A DNA stretch of 64,000 nt from Anisus vortex. Lineage: Eukaryota; Mollusca; Gastropoda; Planorbidae. Shown here piece by piece: positions 62,535-64,000 of this stretch; position 1 is the first letter of the stretch; every line of letters begins with the position of its first letter. The notes beneath the pieces are model-generated. The model had not been told where the DNA came from and searched no databases. It saw only the letters and a program-made list of their open reading frames with translations. Position numbers and translations under genes: made by a program. The DNA lies in the NCBI GenBank assembly GCA_949126835.1, contig OX421497.1:29826742-29890741 (forward strand), written 5' to 3'.

Positions 62535-63170
62535 ATACATTACAGACGCTCCTTCTATAAAGAAGATTATTGCGTCCTACGCTCATCCGTGGTCCGAGTC
62601 CAGTCTTGCATTTTTATTAATGTTTTAAATGATGTCTTAGGTACTGGTTTTCCTGGTTTGTTCAGGTAACCCATTCCATGCCCGAATGCTTTTCGGGAAG
62701 AAAGAGCATGTGTTCTCGCATAAGGGATAAGGAAAGCTTTTTTGTCATTTTGTTTATCTGAGCTTTCCAACAGGTTGTTATTGGGTTGTATTTCTAAATT
62801 AGAGTTTAAAGCCTTATGTATCATTACTACTTTATTCTTTGTCCATCTGTCCTCTAGTGTTTCTAGGTTTAGTGATTTGACTAATGGTGTCACTCTTGTT
62901 AATTGGGAATATACACTAGTTATGAACCTTGCAGCTCTTTTTTGAATTTGTTCTAATTTTTTAAATGTTTTCTTTAGTTGATGTGTCCCATACAGATCCT
63001 GCATGTTCTAGTATAGGCCTAACTAATGTGAAATAGCATTTCAATTTTATAGTCTTGTTACATTTGTAAAAATTCATTTTTGTAATCCTAATGTTTTGTT
63101 GGATGTAATATACAGACACAAACTTCCTTTTGGTGGATGTAATATACAGACACAAACTTGAAGGTCTCAC
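62535..63170 (-). mobile_element. LINE family Y C-terminal part, best copy
   Basis: From 63100 leftwards: LVRPILEHAGSVWDTSTKEN, then with a frameshift LEQIQKRAARFITSVYSQ, TPLVKSLNLETLEDRWTKNK and VVMIHKALN, ending at a stop near 62567. This is the post-reverse-transcriptase domain of many non-LTR elements. The 3' UTR starts CTCATCCGTGG on the plus strand and ends in TAAGATAAGAT-like repeats. Confidence 0.82.
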
Positions 63171-64000
63171 TATGTTCCCCTTTTTCTACTTCTTTTATAT
63201 GACATCACCTTCTGTCTCTATGTCTTTATTTACTCGTCAATAAGTTTGAAGATTATATCTTATAAATACATGGAGAAAAATATAAAACTCTTCCTTTCTC
63301 TCCCACCTTTTCTTTTCCCGATCATTAAGACGAGTATGGCAGCAAGCAGGTAACGATAGATTAGAAACAGTGTGTTCATCTTGTCGCTATGATTAACTGT
63401 CCGTATGTTTAAGTGGCGTGTGATTAGTGTGTCCGCGTGGTTAAGTGTCGTGTGCATAAGTGTCTGTGTTTAAGTTTCGCGTGTTTATCTGTCTCGTGTT
63501 TAAATGTCATGGAGCCGTTTTGGTTCAGGTCCTAGTTAATCCGAGTCATTTAGTTTATGTCTTAAGGAAAAAATGTCCATGAATAATTTGTCGTATGTCT
63601 ATATCTAAACATTTTTCATCATTTAATATATAAACTAAGGCTGTCATGCAAAGGTTTAAAAAAAATAATCAGAAAAAAATCTTTTTTTTTATTTGTATCG
63701 AAATTTAACGATTAATTACTACATGGCCTGCATTTAATGATAAGAAAAAGTCACGACATTTACTTGTTTGCACATAAAACGTTTACAGGTTAGCTTTTTA
63801 GCTGATGCAAGTTTTATGTACAATAAAAATGAATGAATAACATCTTAACCGACGCTACTTGTACACAAACAAACAAGATACACACACACACACATAAATA
63901 CACATACGAGCAAGCACATACAAACACACACACGTACACACACACACACACACACATGAAAATGTGTGCAATGTAAAAGTATGCTTTTAAAAAAAATGAA
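63171..64000. other. Intergenic DNA with CA microsatellite
   Basis: (CA)n runs at 63878-63955. GTGTTTAAGTGTCGTGTG-like short repeats at 63400-63510. No gene recognised. Confidence 0.45.

Overview
The window is animal nuclear DNA: AT-rich, intron-rich and crowded with eukaryotic transposons (Helitron-like, piggyBac, hAT, MULE, P/THAP-like, three LINE families, tRNA-derived SINEs, a solo LTR). The receptor type, the SINE tails (a 'GTGCTGGCCACA'-like block followed by a 'GTGGCCACAGAAACTGGTGAA'-like block) and the frequent TAGGCCTA motif suggest a mollusc, most likely a heterobranch gastropod. That placement is inference; no species can be named.

The one host gene I can support lies on the minus strand and spans almost the whole left three quarters (1 to 49103, running off the left edge). 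It encodes a relaxin-receptor-like leucine-rich-repeat GPCR (LGR type C, RXFP1/2-like). I rebuilt it by hand from 13 small exons: signal peptide (49016-49103), LDL-receptor class A module (35090-35245), linker (28378-28461), cysteine-rich LRR N-cap (25736-25850), seven 72-nt LRR exons (22650-22721, 20537-20608, 19805-19876, 15403-15474, 15203-15274, 14844-14915, 10201-10272), a large exon with the hinge and TM1-TM6 (619-1460), and the start of the TM7 exon (1-48). Every junction has AG/GT ends and matching phase, giving about 612 continuous residues up to the left edge.

The introns are full of mobile DNA. 1.6-8.5 kb holds a TIR element and a recent direct tandem duplication (about 2.97 kb per unit) that carries a Helitron-like fragment with a solo LTR inside it. 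9-15 kb has LINE remnants. 15.7-18.9 kb is a LINE split by a Helitron-like element. 20.9-25.3 kb has a hAT element with a perfect 8-bp target duplication, a THAP-coding remnant and two Helitron-like copies. 26.7-27.5 kb is a 17-bp minisatellite. 30-43 kb has a LINE, a MULE with fossil transposase sequence, MITEs, a TIR transposon with a nested MITE, and a hAT with a broken BED finger. 44.7-47.0 kb is a decayed, intron-containing piggyBac transposase.

Upstream of the receptor's first coding exon, 50044-55370 is a 22-bp minisatellite of about 240 units with higher-order periods. To its right (56-64 kb) there are only repeats: a 1.74-kb piggyBac-type element, two of three 73-bp TTAA-flanked mini-elements, SINEs, a CA/C-rich array, a MITE and LINE 3' ends. 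I see no rRNA, convincing tRNA gene or CRISPR array.
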